From the NCBI GenBank assembly GCA_015680685.1, contig MNCI01000825.1:9625-73624 (forward strand): DNA of 64,000 bases. The letters run 5' to 3'. Both the position numbers and the translations under genes were made by a program. This stretch comes from Gnetum montanum (lineage: Eukaryota > Streptophyta > Gnetopsida > Gnetales > Gnetaceae). Numbering within the stretch: the first letter of the stretch is position 1; each line of letters starts with the position of its first letter. Positions 35,600 through 45,790 of this stretch are shown in pieces. The notes beneath the pieces are model-generated. The model did not search any database and was not told the origin of the DNA. It worked only from the letters and a program-made list of their open reading frames with translations.

Positions 35600-36030
35600 T
35601 ATAGAACTGGGCAATGTGTGGAACATGTTTGGAAATATATTTAGAGCTAACATGGCAAGTGCATCTGCAATGGTGTTATCATTTCTGGAAACATGTTGCA
35701 CATCTATATTTTCAAATCGCTTCAGTAAGTGCTTAGTCAAATCACATTATGGTTGTAAGTATTGCTCTTTGCATGCATAAACATCTGTGACTTGATTTAG
35801 AACTAATTGTGAGTCACCTCTGACTACTAGTCATGTGATGTCTGAAGCTAGTGCTACCATGAGATGTCTAAGGAGACCTTCGTACTTTGCTACGTTGTTG
35901 GTATAGTGAAAGTCAAAATGATAAGCAAAGGGTTAGATCTCCCCGGAGGGATAGGTGATGACGGTGGTAGCACTTCCCCCTCAAGAGGTGGATGCTCCAT
36001 CAAAGTTCAAAATGACATCGTAGTCATCGA
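35600..36030 (-). pseudogene. Second, archaeal-type RNase H (aRNH), element E
   Basis: Minus strand: NFDGAS (about 36000-36020), a TYPSGE segment, FHYTNNVAKYEGL, VRGDSQLVLNQVTD and DNTIADALAMLALN (about 35630-35660). These match the D-E-D-D core of the extra RNase H that Tat-lineage elements carry between the ordinary RNase H and integrase. The first Glu of the AEYEAL motif is Lys, the second is kept. One or two stops occur. This domain is the clearest lineage marker of E. Confidence 0.85.
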
Positions 36031-36129
36031 GTACTATGTCTATTGCGTTCACGTTTTCATCAGGGAACTTTGGCTCTATCGTTGCCTGATCGTGCGTTGG
36101 TGATGCAGTCATTTGATTTGCTATGGCTT

Positions 36130-36560
36130 GAACCTTAACTAATGATTGCACTATGTAGTGTAGGTAAAACTTAGCTATCATGGCTTTCCAACGAACTATT
36201 CTACTTGACTTGTAAATGTTTCCTGTGATGGCTCTGAGCACATTATCCTTGCAGATTATATTGACTTGGTTACGGAAGAGGTAATGTCACCATTTCTTCA
36301 AGGAAAATGTAAGAGATAAACATGACCTCTCCACCTTGTTATAATTCTTCTCATGGGCTACTAATGCATGGCTTAAGTAATAGACAGGAACTTCGGTTCC
36401 ATCATCTTGTTTCTGGCAAAGCATGGATGCGATTGACGAGTCTGATGCTGCAAGGTAGATATAGAACGATTTATTGTTCTGTGGAGGATAAACTATTGGT
36501 AGCTGAGCTAGTGAAGTCTTAATGTTGTTGAAGGCTTCTTGGCACTATTGAGTCCATTCA
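36130..36560 (-). pseudogene. RNase H domain (gypsy type), element E
   Basis: Minus strand: VYFEWTQ (near 36550), AFNNIKTSLAQLPIVYPP, FYIYLAASDSSIASMLCQ, DGTEVPVYYLSHAL, EKNYNKVERSCLSL and, near 36180-36250, VLRAITGNIYKSSRIVRW with KAMIAKF. This is the standard Ty3/gypsy RNase H directly after RT; a second RNase H follows it. A few stops are present. Confidence 0.85.
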
Positions 36561-36599
36561 AAATAGACGTTCTTACACAACAGATGCTGCATAGGACTC

Positions 36600-37690
36600 A
36601 ACTTGTCTATCAGTTTCTCTATGAATCATCTAATAAATTGTAATCTACCTTGTAGACTGTGAAGTTTGGTAAGATTGCTAGGTGGTTTTAAGTTTGTTAT
36701 GGCCTTAACCTTATCGGGGTCTACTCATATCCCTACTTCCGAGGCTATGAATCCAAGCATTTTTCCTGTTTTGACTCCAAAGACACATTTCTTTGGGTTA
36801 AGTCTCAGCTCATATTTTAAATAATGTTGTAGTACCAAGTCAAGATATTCTATGTGTTGTTTTGATGTCTTTGATTTATCCACGATATCATCCACATAGT
36901 CATTGAGTGAGTTGAAGATATAATCACTAAAGATAAATGTCATCACTCTTTGGTATGTAGCACTGGCATTCTTGAGACTGAATGGCATCATCATGTAGCA
37001 AAAAGTACCCCATGGTGTCATGAAGGTCGTCCTAAGTTGATGTTCAGGGTTAATCTGAATCTGGTTATATCCCGAAAAGCCATCCTTAAAAGATCACAAG
37101 GCATGCCTAGCGGTCGAGTCAACCAGTTGATCAATGCTAGGTAGGGGGAAATCATCTTTTATGGTTGCAACGTTGAGGTCCCAGAAGTCAATGCATAGGC
37201 AAATACTTCTATTCTTCTTTGGGACAATGACCATGTTAAATACCCAGTCAGCATAGTCAATAGCCCAAATGAAACCAGCCTGATAAGGTTTGGTGATCTC
37301 ATTGCGGACTGGCAACGCTACCTCAGGCTTAACCTTATGTGCTTTTTGTTTCACTAGTCTTAATTTTGGATTGAGTATAATGTTGTGCTAGACTATTCGA
37401 GGGTCTAGCCCAGGCATGTTAGTGTAAGACCAAGCGAATGCTTTTATGTTGTCTTTAAGCACTTGTGCTATGTCATTGGCTAGTTGTGGGCTTAACAATG
37501 TACTTAGTTTCAGGATTTTAACTTCGTCGTCTGACACGGTAATGGGGACTTCATCCAAGGGGTCTTCGGTAATGCTATCAGTTTCTAGGTCCAGAGTCTT
37601 GGTCATTGTTTCAAAATGATCTAGTGTTTGTTGAGTTGACGCCACAAAAGTGTCGTTTGTTGTTGAGCCTAAATCAATAGACTCCATGTT
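36600..37690 (-). pseudogene. Reverse transcriptase, element E
   Basis: The minus-strand N-terminal extension at 37388-37687 ends in AFAWSYTNMPGLDPRIV. The fingers/palm follow: NEITKPYQAGFIWAIDYADW, VIVPKKNRSICLCIDFWDLN (37094-37354), KDGFSGYNQIQINPEH, then 36725-37021 with TPWGTFCYMMMPF, NASATYQR and the intact catalytic YVDDIV, and a thumb with LNPKKCVFGVKTGKMLGF. It is well preserved with few stops. It is separated from protease by the 6-kb spacer, which recalls the spliced gag-pro/RT spacer known in Ogre elements. Confidence 0.92.
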
Positions 37691-37897
37691 GATTTCTCAT
37701 GTGATCGTTCTGTGCGGTCCATTGATAGACAATGGTAAGAATAGTTGCTTGATGTCCATGATGTTTGATCCTGCCAATAAATAGTGAGTAGTGTCAATCA
37801 GGTGGTTGGTTATTTTCGGATGTAAGTAATTTATGTGTTTATGCATCTAAACTGGACTAAGGTATGCGATGGTAATTTATGGTTGTACCTGAACGCA

Positions 37898-38016
37898 TGG
37901 CAGTTTAGGGCCTTACCAAGCCGATGGTGGCAGTTTAGGACCTTACCGGGCCAATGGTGGTAGTTTAGGACCTTACCGGGAAAATGGTGGTAGTTTAGGG
38001 ACTTACCGGGCTAGTG
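37898..38016. repeat. Minisatellite 2 of element E (left of the antisense gene)
   Basis: Four copies of a 30-base unit containing CAGTTTAGGACCTTACCGGG then CCAATGGTGG. The backbone AGTTTA-GG-CC-TT-CGGGCC-ATG equals that of minisatellite 3. Confidence 0.85.
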
Positions 38017-38019
38017 ACT

Positions 38020-38300
38020 GTTTGTTTATGATGTCTAGTTGATTGTATGATTTGTACTGGTTATTGAGTGTGAGACTGCTAGATGAGGAGTTTGCGCCAA
38101 AATGTTTAGTGTGGGCAACAAAAGTTGCTTCGCAAGAGAATATTGCATGTGGGTAGTGTTCATTCCAATATATCATTGTCTTTGCTTTTGTTTTGTTCAT
38201 TATCTTTGCTTCTGCTTTGTTCATATGTATTTACACATACTTTGTATTTTGGTTAATTTTTATATTAATTGAATAAATTATTTCAAGGCGCCATCAGCGT
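38020..38300. other. Spacer between minisatellite 2 and the antisense promoter
   Basis: AT-rich toward 38220-38280. On the minus strand an open frame at 38003-38224 has Lys/Thr repeats only and no recognisable domain. Nothing else seen. Confidence 0.4.
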
Positions 38301-38315
38301 ATTTAACATGGAGTG

Positions 38316-38323
38316 TATAAATA
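38316..38323 (+). promoter_or_regulatory. TATA box of the antisense gene in E
   Basis: TATAAATA in GAGTGTATAAATAGGAG on the plus strand, 0.7 kb before the first candidate coding exon. It is the only good plus-strand TATA in the spacer. Confidence 0.55.
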
Positions 38324-38820
38324 GGAGTTAGCATGAACCGCAGGATAGTCAACGACCAAGTTCAAGCGTGAATGTCCCAACGTGAACCCCCAAAGCTCAA
38401 GCATGAACCTATTTTGCAGCGTATACTGGGGCAAATATCAGGCAGCATAGGCAGGGGTAGGTGCAGGTATGGCACAGCGGTGGTGACAAGGGTGATATAG
38501 ATCGGGGTGTGGCGAATCGGGTGGAAGGATTTGGCGAGACCTTCAACGTGAACGTGTGATGTGGACATGTAGCGTGAACATGAGGCTAAGGGTTCAAACC
38601 CCAGCATGCAAGGTCGAAGCCCCAGCGTGAGCCTAGTTCACCATATTCTTTCTTTATGATGTCCATTACTAAGACAGTTCCTCTGGTTTTCGTTATACCC
38701 CTATTTTTTTTATTATTTCCTATTCTATTAATTGGGTCTTGTTGTCTTGATTCTTGCTTGTTTGTTTAGGATTTATTAGTGTTCTGAGTTCTGCGAGGTT
38801 CAGGGTTCAGCGTGAATGTA

Positions 38821-39004
38821 GCGTGCAGGGTCGAAACCCCAGCGTGCAAGATGTAGCATGAACATAGCGTGCAGGGTCAAAACCCTAGCATGCAAGATGT
38901 AGCATGAACATAGAATGTAGGGTCGAAACCCCAGCGTGCAAGATGCAGCGTGAGTGTAGCGTGCAGGGTCAAAACCCCAGCATGCAAGACATAGCGTGAA
39001 CACA
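38821..39004. repeat. 46-base tandem repeat in the antisense gene's leader
   Basis: Four copies of a 46-base unit (GCGTGCAGGGTCGAAACCCC, then AGCGTGCAAGATG and TAGCGTGAACA). The word AGCGTG also marks E's LTRs and the leader near 48240-48670. Confidence 0.85.
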
Positions 39005-39025
39005 AGGTTCAGCATGCACGCAGCG

Positions 39026-42000
39026 ATGGGCAAGGGTAAGCAAGTAGAAGGCCAGGGGAGGAAGGAGCCTAGCTTGACCTTTGCCGAAGAGAGTGAAGTG
39101 ATGCTCCAGTGTCTACCTAGACCCAGGATTCCATCATGGTCTGGATTGACGTACAGGTAGGCTCTGATCCTTCATCAAAATTTGTGTTTTCGCCTACTAT
39201 TCCTATCGGTTTGCTCCATTTCGTAGCATAATAGTTTCTATAGCGTAAAGGTTGCCGTAGCATAAATTTTCTCATAGCTTGAAGGACATGCTCGGTGTGC
39301 GGGATCTATGTGTCCACATTGTAGCGTGTAGGGTCTACATGCTGGGATTTGCAACGTGCAGGGTCTTCACACTGGGCGTGAAGAGAACAACAGTTTCTTT
39401 CCAAGTGTTGGCCACTAGGGTGAAGCTTTATTTTATTATTTCATTTTCTTGTATAGTTGATTTGCCGTGGTTTCTGAACACTTGTAAGAATTCCAAGCCT
39501 TTCCTCCTAGTGGTGGAGCTTGTCAGGGTTTTGGCGTGGTTTGGGCCCATTGATTCTGACGAACCTACTCCTGATATGATCGTTGATCAAAATGGGTTAT
39601 GGTTCAGAACGGGTGTTAGCGAGTTTCTTCCCTTCATGCTAGAGAGATTCAGCGTGGTAATATGGTCCCACTTAAGTGAACAGTTAGAACGGAGCGTGCT
39701 TGAGACCCACTTAAGTGAGCTTTTATGGAGGACATTGATGAAGGAGTGCTTACAATTGAGGACTGTCCCTCTAGAGGACCCAGATCTACCCATCCCTTGT
39801 CGCATGTATGGGACTCACTGTCAGATGGCCTTCATCACATCAACAACACTCTATTCCTAGCTGCTCGTGTGCATACTTTATTCCAGAACCCTCCTGGAAT
39901 GATGTATTGGGTAGGCATGTAAAGTTGTTCAATTCGTTGTTTTTCCTTGTTGCCTAGTATTTGTTTATGTTTTGACTATCATTTCTTTGCAAGCCTCAAT
40001 TCAATAAAGAAGGGGTGTGCGTAGACGATGATGGACTCACTTTGGCTCATACTACCTTAGAGGCTTTCATGGTGGGCCCCACTCTCCTTGGTGCCGTGTT
40101 ACCGCAGACTAAGGGTGATATTATTCATTTTCCCAAACGGTACTCGAGGGCACTTACACAATGCGAGGCTAGGGGGTGGCTACATGGGGATTGGTCCCAT
40201 AATGGGCTAGTTTTCCCACGTGATTCAGATTTGGCACTTAGCGTAAATCCATCATCTGACGGTGGGTCATGGTATTTCTTACGCCTTAGCTTATTTGTTC
40301 TACCACATCATTAGTTATATTGACTCCATGGTGTTATCTTGTGCATACAGTGGACGTCCCCCCTGGTGGAGCCACTATCACAATCGGGTGGATTGAGAAC
40401 ACTTTGTCTATGAAATTCAGGAAAATCAGTGATGCGCAGCGATGGTTACGTACTAAGGCACCACCACATATCATCAGTTGTTTGAGTGATGTGGGCCTCA
40501 TGGATTTGTTTACTGCCCTGAGCCCTGATGTTTCTGTGATGAAGATGATTGGAATCGTTGATTCTTTCAATGAATCTGTCACCCACTATAGCACTCGCAT
40601 CAAGGGTGTCAAAGTGGTTTTCCATCTATCTGTGAAGTTCTTCTCAAACTTCTTTGGTGTACCAGCAGCTAGGACTAAAGTGATTTTGAATAGAATGTAG
40701 AAAGAGCTCCATGTTGTCTGTGAATTAGAGGACTGGTTGGGTGTTCTTAAAGGCGCTAAGGGATTCCCCATGCAGGGAAAATCAAAAGTAGCTGAAGTTA
40801 ATGAGTTGTATCCCTTGTTTAGAGTGCAGGCATTTCCCAAATCCCTATCTCAAGTAAAGACTTTTGGGGTGGAACCTGTGCGTATCATGCGCATGATTTT
40901 GGAGACTAGGGTACGTTATAATTGAACCAAGTTTTTACTTACAGGTTTCCATGGGGAGATAGTGTGGTTACATTCAAACATTGAGGTGCAATCCCATTTC
41001 ACCTTTGCATTCTTTGTCGGTTACTTACGCCGACTGGCTGAATTTTTAGTTGTTCGTGCAGATAACAAGTACGTGTTAAGGGATCACGACCAACTATCTC
41101 GCCCATAGATTCGCCACTTATTTGAGGTGGCCAAATCTCAAGATGCTCCTGAGGGGATTGACGAATTGGTTTCTGTCACAATGGAGGGTTCATCTAGTCA
41201 TTCTATTCATACACATGACAGCGTAGGGTTGGAACCAGATAGTGTGCCCTATACTGCTAGGAGAGCCGATTGGGTGATCAAGGAAATGATCAAGGAAGCA
41301 AAATCAAAAGTTCAGAAGCGTGAATGCCCTAGAGAGGTTACTCTAACTGTAGATGAACCAAGGGTGAAATGTATACGATTTAAGATGCCTGTGCGGGGTA
41401 AGTTTGATTTGCTGATTTGTCCTTGTTTTATTGTCATCATCATTATTTTTACTTTATTTTTCAGCTGTTAATACAAAACCGATGTTAAACTTATGAATGT
41501 CATTAGAGTTGACTTCTAAAGTAAGAAGAGAGAGGTTAGCACCGATCATTGAGGAGGAAGAGGTTTCAATGAACTTAAATGAGGATGAAACAGGCAAAGA
41601 CAAGATGGGAGGAATGAAAGATCAGGAGGGAGATACCACAAAAAAGGGTAACATCGATGACCAAGATGGAGTTGATGAGATGTTTGACGGTTTCCTCGGA
41701 GGGAGGCTAGACCTTGGTGATCCTCTGAATCTGGAAGAGGACAAAGATTCCGGTATGTTCTCCTTATTATGTTTATTTGCCTTTTGAATTGTGCTTTCCA
41801 TTATTCTAAATTTTGATTTTATGTTTTTACTGCTACAAGGCGAAAATGTTGAGACCAGGATGGTTCCTAACATCCGTTTAGAAGTCCCTATGATGAAGGC
41901 TCCTACAGAAATGACCACCGAAGTTAACCCATCTCCTACGCATGAACCATTTACTTGGATCAAAATTCCAAGTAAAATGGATTTTATAACTGGTATCGTT

Positions 42001-43115
42001 GATGAGGTAGTTGATCGCATCCAGCAAGCTCATCCTGAAATAGGTACAGATGTCTTAAGCGTTTGGCATGCTTCATTTTTTTTGTACCCGTTTTTAGTGC
42101 CTGTGTCTAATGTATATTTTTCTCATGCGAATAGGGGCTAAACTGAGGTGGGATCCATCTAAGGCCATGTGTATTGATAGCTTGCCTGCACTACCACCAG
42201 AGATTGAGAAAGTGCCAAGGCAAATCTATGACGAGGTGGCAGAATGCATTGTGCAAAACGCCAAGTCTCTTTGGTCCTACAGACGTTCTATCAAAAAGCT
42301 ATGGTTGCAGATTCACGTAGGGGAAAAAGAAATTTGCAAGCTATCGACAAAACGAGATGACCTAAAATCACGTTATGAGTTTACCTCAGTGAGGTTAATA
42401 GGTGATCATTCTTGGCGAACTTCCGAGATTACTTATAACAGATATTGGAATTTATTGAATCACCAAGTATCAATGACTTGGGAGCTAGCGGAGCATAAGG
42501 CACAAATAGATTTACTGAACCCAAATGTCAGGATTGGAAGGCTTTCACTTCTAAGGTGCGAAAAATGGGGTCAAGATGAAAAGACCTATAAGTATCATTA
42601 TAAAAAATCGTTAAAGGAGGTATCTAAAGAGAAGCGTTAGCTGGAGATGTTTGTTGAGGGTTTAGGCCTACACTCTTCATTTGATGCGTTTGCTAAGCAT
42701 ACTGTGATGGAGATGGAATCACCCAAGAGGGTAATCACCACAGCTTCTGGGGAGGTTTTTGTGGGCAATTTTCCTCTGAAACGTCCCACTTGGTCCGTGG
42801 TGGACAAAGGGAAGGCTTTGGCTAATGTTGATCTGGGCCTTGATGGGATTGACTAGGCAAGTGTCTCTAAAGAAGAAATCCTTTGTCGGTTGGAATTCGG
42901 TCTAGGAGGATCTTCTTCAGTAAGTCGTTTAAACTTGTGAATTTTGTTTATTAAATAAATTTTGGAATTCTTCTCTTTTTTTGTGTTAATTGTTTTCTTT
43001 TACCTTTTCATAGGGTCAGGGCAATGACGATGGTCAAGAAGGTGGCCCCAGTGGAGCAGGGACCCATGGTGCTGGGGAGTTTGAGGGGGACACCCCTCCC
43101 GACCCTGATGCTTAG
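39026..43115 (+). pseudogene. Intron-containing antisense gene inside element E; plant-transposon-protein-like
   Basis: Plus strand, opposite to E. Candidate exons: 39026-39156 (starts ATGGGCAAGGG), 39457-39910, 39994-40261, 40351-41397, 41465-41752, 41840-42043, 42135-42919, 43014-43115 (ends PPDPDA, TAG). Introns use GT-AG, e.g. GTAAGT/TTTTCAG at 41398-41464. The protein has no catalytic motif I know. A segment at about 40530-40670 (SFNESVTHYS, RIKGVKVVFHLSV, FSNFFGVPAA) resembles plant-mobile-domain or 'putative plant transposon protein' folds; exons 5-8 are charged and probably helical. It is broken by TAG at 40698, 41106, 42638 and 42854, TGA at 40923, and frame problems near 39730 and 41490. 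Function unknown. It may be an accessory gene of E or a captured gene. Confidence 0.65.
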
Positions 43116-43650
43116 TTTTCAATTTGGTATTATCATCGCTCATGTTTTTAAATGAGTTGCAAACATAATGTTTTGCTTTGGATTATATATGAACTGATGG
43201 ATGGAATCGGTTAACTGTTGTAATTGTCTATTTGTATATGAATATATTTTTCTATTTGTTGTTAAAATGATTATGTATGCGATCTATGTATCATGTGGGG
43301 ACATTGCACTAAGTTGTAATTTGATGTTGATACATTTATACTATTTTTTTCGGTTGAGTTTTCTGTTTATTCATTTTCTTTGTTTGAATTTTAAGTTTTT
43401 TTGAACACTAATAAGCGTAGATTTAAAGTGAAAATCTTTTGGGCCTGAATGTAAACACGATGTAACAATGTAAAATGTTTTTGTTCATTTTGTTGTTTAA
43501 GTGTAATGCACAAAGTAGGAACCGAAGTAGGAGCATAATCATGTAAAAAAGGGGAATATGAAGGAAACTATGGTTGATAACGCAACAATGCAACAAGGTA
43601 AGCATAAATTCAAACTGTAAACTTGAATTGAGAGAAAAGAAATGTAAGAA
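43116..43650. other. Downstream flank of the antisense gene
   Basis: T-rich 3' flank (43130-43400) without recognisable coding sequence or clear AATAAA signal. Confidence 0.4.
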
Positions 43651-43654
43651 AATG

Positions 43655-43870
43655 CTCTAGTTTAAGGCCATTTCGGGCCATGGGCACATGTGTGTCAGGT
43701 TAAAGTCCTGACGAACTATAGTCTTGATGTTCTAGTTCAAAGCCATTCGGGCCCCATGTACTAGTTTAAGGCCATTTCAAGCTCCATGTACTAGTTTAAG
43801 GCCATTTCGGGCCTCATGTACTAGTTTAAGGCCATTTTGGGCCATATGTAAACAAGAGAAGTTTCGAGTG
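43655..43870. repeat. Minisatellite 3 of element E (right of the antisense gene)
   Basis: Five or six copies of a 30-base unit containing CTAGTTTAAGGCCATTTCGG and GCCCCATGTA. More diverged units continue to about 43990 (AGTTTTATGTCATTGCGAAC, TAGTTTAACATCATTT), which resemble minisatellite 1. Confidence 0.85.
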
Positions 43871-43999
43871 ATACTGGTGGATTCCTTGGTAAGCCGACCA
43901 TTTCTAGCCATGGCTAGTTTTATGTCATTGCGAACATGTGGTAGTTTAACATCATTTAGGATGAGGAATGTAGTTTAGTGGTTTAGCAATTTTTTGATT

Positions 44000-44299
44000 T
44001 TTCTTAATTTAACATTAGGAGTGACACTGATAGGTGTGATTCTATACTTAGCATCCCCTTTGCTGATTACGTTGAAAGGTAGCTCTGACCAGGAGACGTC
44101 TAGCGGAGAAAGCCGGGGGTCGATATCTTCGGATGTTTCTAGTTTAGGTAATGTCTCCTTGGTTCTGGAGGAATCACAATTGATATGTTGATCATCATTT
44201 TGGACTTCGTTTGCTTCTTTTGGTATAATTTTTTCGGGAATGGTGTCAGGTTTGTGCTCATGTGGTAGATCTTCTTATTCGAGCCCCTCAAATTTAACT
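44000..44299 (-). other. Post-protease segment of element E
   Basis: A minus-strand Lys/Pro-rich open stretch at 44139-44381 overlaps the protease end in another frame; no domain seen. The element's coding sense fades out here, just before minisatellite 3. Confidence 0.35.
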
Positions 44300-44900
44300 T
44301 CGGAGCCTTGATTTGCCTCTGTGTGAGATGAGATGGTGGAAGTAGCAGTATCCCCATGGATGATGATTTCACCCCCTTCATATGGTAAGTGAATTTCCTG
44401 ATGAAAGGGGGAAGACACCGCTTTTAGCTGGGCTAACCAGGGTTGTCCCAGGATTAGGTTAAACCCAGGCATTTCATCAATAACTACGAAGTCTGCAGAT
44501 GTAGGGAACCGATCCCCTGCTATGAAGTCCAAAGTCAATGTTTGTTTGACCACTACTCGTGACCCATTAAAAGACTTCAGGCATGTCGTAGACGTTGGTT
44601 TAATTAAGTCTATAAGCCCTAACTATTCAGTGATAGGGTAAGGCACCACATTTGTGGCCGCTCTATCATCTACGTGTACCCGATGTATCTTGAACTGATT
44701 AACTCGTATGGTTATAAACATGGGTTCGTGGGTGACGTCTCCAATTTTCTCATCGATCTTAATGTTTTCAGGGTGAAAGCCTAATGATTTGGGTTTGGAT
44801 CCTTGTCATTTAGACATTACCGCATGTATGGAAGGCTCATCTACGAGTAAGTTTTCGCTTACTGGGATTTATGTTAACATGTGTACTAGGGCCTCGCAAT
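44300..44900 (-). pseudogene. Aspartic protease, element E
   Basis: The minus strand shows an active-site region HVDDRAATNVVP at about 44645-44680 (usual Tat form D-G-G-A-A-T-N; the Gly is Arg), SFNGSRVVVKQTLTLDF, FVVIDEMPGFNLILGQPWLA at about 44430-44490, and HQEIHLPYEGGE. G's protease is the closest relative in the window. It lies between the gag linker and the spacer. The Gly-to-Arg change in the active site and two stops indicate it is inactive. Confidence 0.82.
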
Positions 44901-45239
44901 GAGTTTGAGAAGTTAATATCAGGTCATATAGGCTTAATGAAGTGTTTTTCTATTTAAGCACCTGTGTAACTTGCGTTAGGGCTGTTGCTAAATCTTTACT
45001 GTTAGGTGTATGCTTGTTAGTGGTTACCTGGTCCATCGAGCCCAACAGTTCTATCTCATGTGTAGCTGGTTTGACGATGTCTTCCGTAATCGTTGATTTA
45101 GATGTATCATTTATTCTTGATGATTCTCCCTTATAGCTCATGTTTGGTTCGTCATTAGGTGATGTCATGGGTACTGCACTTAATGGAGTAGGCTTTGGGG
45201 GTTCTAAGGCAAGCCGTTGACGTTCTTTCTCCAAGCGTT

Positions 45240-45790
45240 CCCGTGTGAGCCTGTCTGCCAGGCGTTCTCACATGTGGCATGGGGGAATATTTGGTTTCTG
45301 AACATCAGGTTGCTTTGGAACCCGTATAACGTATGGAGTAGGATGGGGTTGCGATTGGACGGTTGAAGGTGATTGAGTGTCAGGCTGCTGGGGCACCGTA
45401 ATAACATACGGGGTCAGTTTATTCTATGTTTGCGGAGTGGAAGGTTGGTGGTTATTAGGATGTTTGGGTATCCTGACAACATATGGAGTAGGTCTAGTTG
45501 GGGTCTGTGCCTCCGTAGTTGCAACCGCAGGTGGCACCTGGACTACATAGGGAGTGGGCCAGGTAGGAGGCTACACGTTTAGGGTAGTAGCGGTAGGAGG
45601 TACACGCACTACGTATGGTTTATCTTGTGGTGGTATGGTAGAGGCTGCCACCGCGGGGGGTATCCGAATGACATAGGGTCTTTGTGGTGTAGATGGGTTA
45701 TACTGAGGACATGATGATTAAGGTGTGGAGGTTTGTGCAGTAGGAGGGATACGAACTACAAAGGGTTTCCTAGGTGTTTGTTGTTCATTA
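45240..45790 (-). pseudogene. Proline-rich repeat linker between gag and protease, element E
   Basis: The minus strand encodes seven or eight copies of a 20-30 residue unit with the core PYVIRVP (variants PYVVRVPPTA, PYVVQVPPAV, PYVVRIPKHP, PYVITVPQQP, PFVVRIPPTA), separated by Gln/Thr/Pro-rich spacers. Three units are followed by TAG stops. Toward the protease it becomes a Lys/Arg/Glu-rich helix (LADRLTRERLEKERQR). The function is unknown. Repetition suggests a flexible tether or a late-domain-like peptide, but that is conjecture. G has only one recognisable unit. Confidence 0.7.

Noticed and set aside
38800-39033. Minus-strand frame with repeated CWGFDPARY-like peptide
   Set aside because: Direct translation of the 46-base minisatellite; 46 is not a multiple of three, so the peptide repeat is only partial, and nothing suggests it is expressed.
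40911-40944. A further intron in the antisense gene (GTACGT to TTACAG)
   Set aside because: It would be only 34 bases, too short for a plant intron, and the frame reads through it with a single TGA, so it is better treated as exon.
40698-42856. TAG recoding or programmed readthrough because most stops are TAG
   Set aside because: Homologous frames in the window show Gln or Trp at such sites and TGA/TAA also occur; deamination of CAG and CTGG explains the bias without a changed code.
37898-43870. Regular 30-base repeats resembling a CRISPR array
   Set aside because: The units are contiguous with no spacers, in a plant retrotransposon; they are minisatellites.
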